Positions 5,249 to 6,832 of a DNA stretch of 6,832 bases are shown one piece after another. The notes beneath the pieces were generated by a model that worked only from the letters and a program-made list of their open reading frames with translations, was not told the origin of the DNA and searched no databases. Numbering within the stretch: position 1 is the first letter of the stretch; each line of letters begins with the position of its first letter. Origin of the DNA: Bacillota bacterium (GTDB lineage: Bacteria > Armatimonadota > Hebobacteria > Hebobacterales > Hebobacteraceae). A program made the translations under genes and the position numbers. Location: NCBI GenBank assembly GCA_030668755.1, contig DAOVEW010000053.1, forward strand, positions 1 to 6,832, read 5' to 3'.

Positions 5249-5983
5249 CTAGTACGTTATCAGCAGGTAGATGGCCAGGCCAAAGGGCCCCAGGCCCAGG
5301 ACGACAAGCCCCCAGAAGAAGGCCGCCTCTCTTCGGGTTTCCGCGTCCTGGTAGCTCCATCCTGCCGCCAGGAGGCTGGCGCAGAGCCAGATGTACCCGA
5401 CGAGGTCGCCTCGGAACACTGCGACCACGGCAAGAAAGAGGGCGGCGATGCCGAATGCGGCGAGGAGCAGATAGAAGTTGCGGCCGCGGTACCAGACCGG
5501 GCCGGGGCCAAGAAGGACCGCGAGCGGACCGGCGCGGCCGCGCAGCAGGGTGCCGGCGGACTGGCGGACGACCGTCTCCTCTATGCGGGCGCGCTGGGTC
5601 CTGGCATGCGCCACCGCTCCGGGCGGCGCGCCCCCTCCCGCGGCCGCGTCGGTGGCGCGCTGCGCAACGGCCACCGCTTCGACCAAGTCGCCTCTCACCC
5701 GCAGGATCTCCGAGAGCATGCTGAGGGCCGGCACATTGTCGGGCTCTCGGGCGAGGACCTCTTGCACCAGTCGCTCGGCCTCGGCGATCCGGCCTCGGTG
5801 CTGTGCGAGGTGGGCCCGCCGGAGCGCCAACTGCGTCTCGCGGTTGCTGTCCTTGGGTGGGGCAGGCGCGCGGGGCTGGACAGGCCGGCCTTCAGGCTGA
5901 AGCTCGGCTCCACAGGCCCAGCAGAACTGGTCGTCCTCCTGGACGAATGCACCGCAGACGCTGCACCGGCGAAGTGAACTCAT
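5249..5983 (-). CDS. Zinc-ribbon, TPR-like, multi-pass membrane protein of unknown function
   Basis: The 244-residue protein has a recognisable modular layout. An N-terminal zinc ribbon is formed by C-S-V-C (Cys7, Cys10) and C-W-A-C (Cys21, Cys24). A proline-rich linker spans about 30-45. Two TPR-like helical pairs follow at about 52-115, including A-L-R-R-A-H-L-A, A-E-A-E-R-L-V-Q-E-V-L and E-P-D-N-V-P-A-L-S-M-L. A linker then leads to three hydrophobic segments at about 170-190, 195-210 and 221-243, ending almost at the C-terminus. The zinc ribbon and TPR are likely cytoplasmic and the tail anchors the protein in the membrane. Such proteins are usually annotated only as zinc-ribbon or tetratricopeptide proteins, possibly scaffolds, and I do not know its function. 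It is first in the operon, directly before pfkA. GGGGAA precedes the ATG as a weak ribosome binding site. Confidence 0.8.
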   Translation of the reverse strand: MSSLRRCSVCGAFVQEDDQFCWACGAELQPEGRPVQPRAPAPPKDSNRETQLALRRAHLAQHRGRIAEAERLVQEVLAREPDNVPALSMLSEILRVRGDLVEAVAVAQRATDAAAGGGAPPGAVAHARTQRARIEETVVRQSAGTLLRGRAGPLAVLLGPGPVWYRGRNFYLLLAAFGIAALFLAVVAVFRGDLVGYIWLCASLLAAGWSYQDAETRREAAFFWGLVVLGLGPFGLAIYLLITY

Positions 5984-6305
5984 TGCTTTCCCCAGCAGGG
6001 CGCGCGTCGCGCCGACGCGAGTGCCGTGGTCTCCGCGCAGACCGGCTGCGCCGGGTCGCGGGTGAGCGCCGGCGGCAGCGGGTGCGAGAGCACTGCTCGC
6101 TGCCTCGCGGGACCTCCATGATGGTCAGTATCTTTTTCGCCAGAGCGGGCGGTTTCCTGCCTCCGGCGCGTAGTATGGCAGAGGACCGTGACCGTTGGGC
6201 GGAGAAGGAGAAGCAAACGCGGCGGCCGGAGGGGAGGGGGTTGGCGGGCACCTTGACGCGGTCCGCTCCTTGCCTCCGCGAGACCGACTCGGTGTGTCCG
6301 ATAGC
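5984..6305. other. Divergent intergenic region between the minus-strand operon and the M16 peptidase gene
   Basis: These 322 bases lie between two genes that point away from each other, so promoters for both should be here. I could not identify a convincing -35/-10 pair. A TTGACG at 6253-6258 on the plus strand has no matching -10 box at normal spacing. A small perfect hairpin (6003-6019) sits close to the start of the zinc-ribbon gene. A purine-rich patch with several G tracts lies around 6201-6248. No credible small gene is seen in either strand. Confidence 0.6.
6003..6019 (-). promoter_or_regulatory. Short perfect hairpin in the leader of the zinc-ribbon gene
   Basis: CGCGTCG, a three-base loop, and CGACGCG form a seven-pair stem 20 bases upstream of the ATG at 5983. 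In RNA it could affect translation of the first operon gene, or as DNA it could be an operator. It may be chance in GC-rich sequence. Confidence 0.3.
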
Positions 6306-6832
6306 ATGAGAGCGCAGACGAGAAGACGCCGTCACCTCAATGGGGTGTGGCGGCCGTCTCGGGTGCTGTCGCGGGCGGTGGCGCTGCTCGTGTGCGCCGC
6401 CGCGATGCCGTCAATGCCGGGCGCGGCCGCCGTGCTCGATCCGAGGGCAGTCCGGTCGGAGACGCTGCACAACGGCCTGCGGCTGGTGGTCTGCGAAGAC
6501 CCGGCGGCGACGGTGGTGGCTGTCAACGTCATCGTGAAGGTGGGGTCGGCTGATGATCCTCCCGATCGGCCAGGCACTGCACACCTCCTCGAACACGTGC
6601 TGTGGGCCAGCGGAGGAAAGAACGATCCGCGGTTGCGGGTCGAGCGAATCGGCGGCGTGATGAATGCGGGCACTCTGCGGGACTTCACCCGGTTCTACGC
6701 GTGCGTCCCCAGGGGAGAGTTGGAGCTGGCGGTACGGGCCCTGGGCGATGTGGTGTTGAGAGGGGAGTTCGACGAGGCAACCGTTACGCGCGAGCAGGGG
6801 GTGGTCTTGCGGGAGGGTGTCGCGCGGAGCGA
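6306..6832 (+). CDS. Exported M16-family zinc metallopeptidase (3' truncated)
   Basis: The first 175 residues of an insulinase/pitrilysin-type peptidase are present. The N-terminus is strongly basic (R-R-R-R within the first ten residues), followed by a hydrophobic stretch at about 21-33 and A-A-A near 41, consistent with a signal peptide and a periplasmic or extracellular product. The M16 domain starts around residue 50 with L-H-N-G-L-R-L-V-V. The inverted zinc motif is H-L-L-E-H at 93-97 (His93 and His97 as ligands, Glu96 as catalytic base). The third ligand is most likely Glu170 in V-V-L-R-E, 73 residues after the second His, close to the usual 76 or so. G-G-V-M-N-A-G-T and D-F-T-R-F-Y at 116-131 fit the substrate-cleft strand of the family. 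Members are often encoded in pairs of active and inactive subunits, but downstream sequence is not available. No clear ribosome binding site precedes ATG 6306, and GTG at 6294 or 6345 are alternative starts. Confidence 0.87.
   Translation, partial: MRAQTRRRRHLNGVWRPSRVLSRAVALLVCAAAMPSMPGAAAVLDPRAVRSETLHNGLRLVVCEDPAATVVAVNVIVKVGSADDPPDRPGTAHLLEHVLWASGGKNDPRLRVERIGGVMNAGTLRDFTRFYACVPRGELELAVRALGDVVLRGEFDEATVTREQGVVLREGVARS

Noticed and set aside
4041..5360. A 439-codon minus-strand frame overlapping pfkA
   Set aside because: The translation is Arg/Gly-rich and lacks motifs; it is an out-of-phase reading of pfkA and its neighbours.
4157..5977. A 606-codon open frame on the plus strand
   Set aside because: It is antisense to pfkA and the zinc-ribbon gene, which have clear family motifs. 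Its translation shows no domain pattern and long antisense frames are common at this GC content.
6253..6283. Sigma-70 promoter with TTGACG as -35 for the M16 gene
   Set aside because: No TATAAT-like box lies 15-19 bases downstream; the region there is GC-rich.
1..6832. CRISPR array, tRNA, rRNA, riboswitch, toxin-antitoxin or phage defence genes
   Set aside because: No regularly spaced direct repeats, cloverleaf or rRNA-like stretches, known aptamer cores or defence protein motifs were seen on either strand.

Overview
The window is GC-rich bacterial chromosome. It carries housekeeping sugar and cofactor metabolism genes (ribokinase, ATP-type 6-phosphofructokinase, NAD+ synthetase), parts of an HD-GYP-like protein and an M16 zinc peptidase at the two edges, and an AT-richer accessory block in the middle. 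Gene sizes, the TolB/PD40 propeller, the RHS/YD fragment and the IS1380-type remnant fit an environmental bacterium such as a member of Planctomycetota, Armatimonadota or a related group. That placement is a guess; there is no rRNA or other marker here to fix the taxon.

Layout: (1) 1-107 (+), tail of an HD-GYP-like protein. (2) 272-1210 (+), ribokinase. (3) 1262-1898, a 637-bp internally deleted IS1380-family element with recognisable ends, a good Shine-Dalgarno site, two amber codons and only the N- and C-terminal parts of its transposase. (4) 1911-3047 (+), a membrane-anchored TolB/PD40 beta-propeller protein that starts 12 bases after the element. (5) About 3148-3271 (+), a short orphan RHS/YD-repeat fragment that runs into the 3' end of nadE. 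(6) 5983-3256 (-), a compact operon read right to left: zinc-ribbon/TPR/membrane protein, pfkA, a broken gene scar, nadE. (7) 5984-6305, a divergent intergenic region. (8) 6306-6832 (+), an M16 peptidase precursor that runs off the window.

The minus-strand operon joins a glycolytic kinase to the last step of NAD synthesis. Between them is a short broken gene. Its first part reads like the N-terminus of a class II fructose-bisphosphate aldolase with a frameshift, and its last part reads like the C-terminus of glutamine synthetase. This suggests an ancestral pfkA-fba-...-glnA-nadE arrangement that collapsed by deletion. The middle block (about 1262-3271) looks like an insertion or rearrangement zone: an IS remnant on one side, a truncated RHS piece on the other, and a nadE tail apparently rewritten at the join.

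I do not see a CRISPR array, tRNA, rRNA, defence system or recognisable riboswitch. The most interesting signals are decay and rearrangement scars rather than an intact new system.
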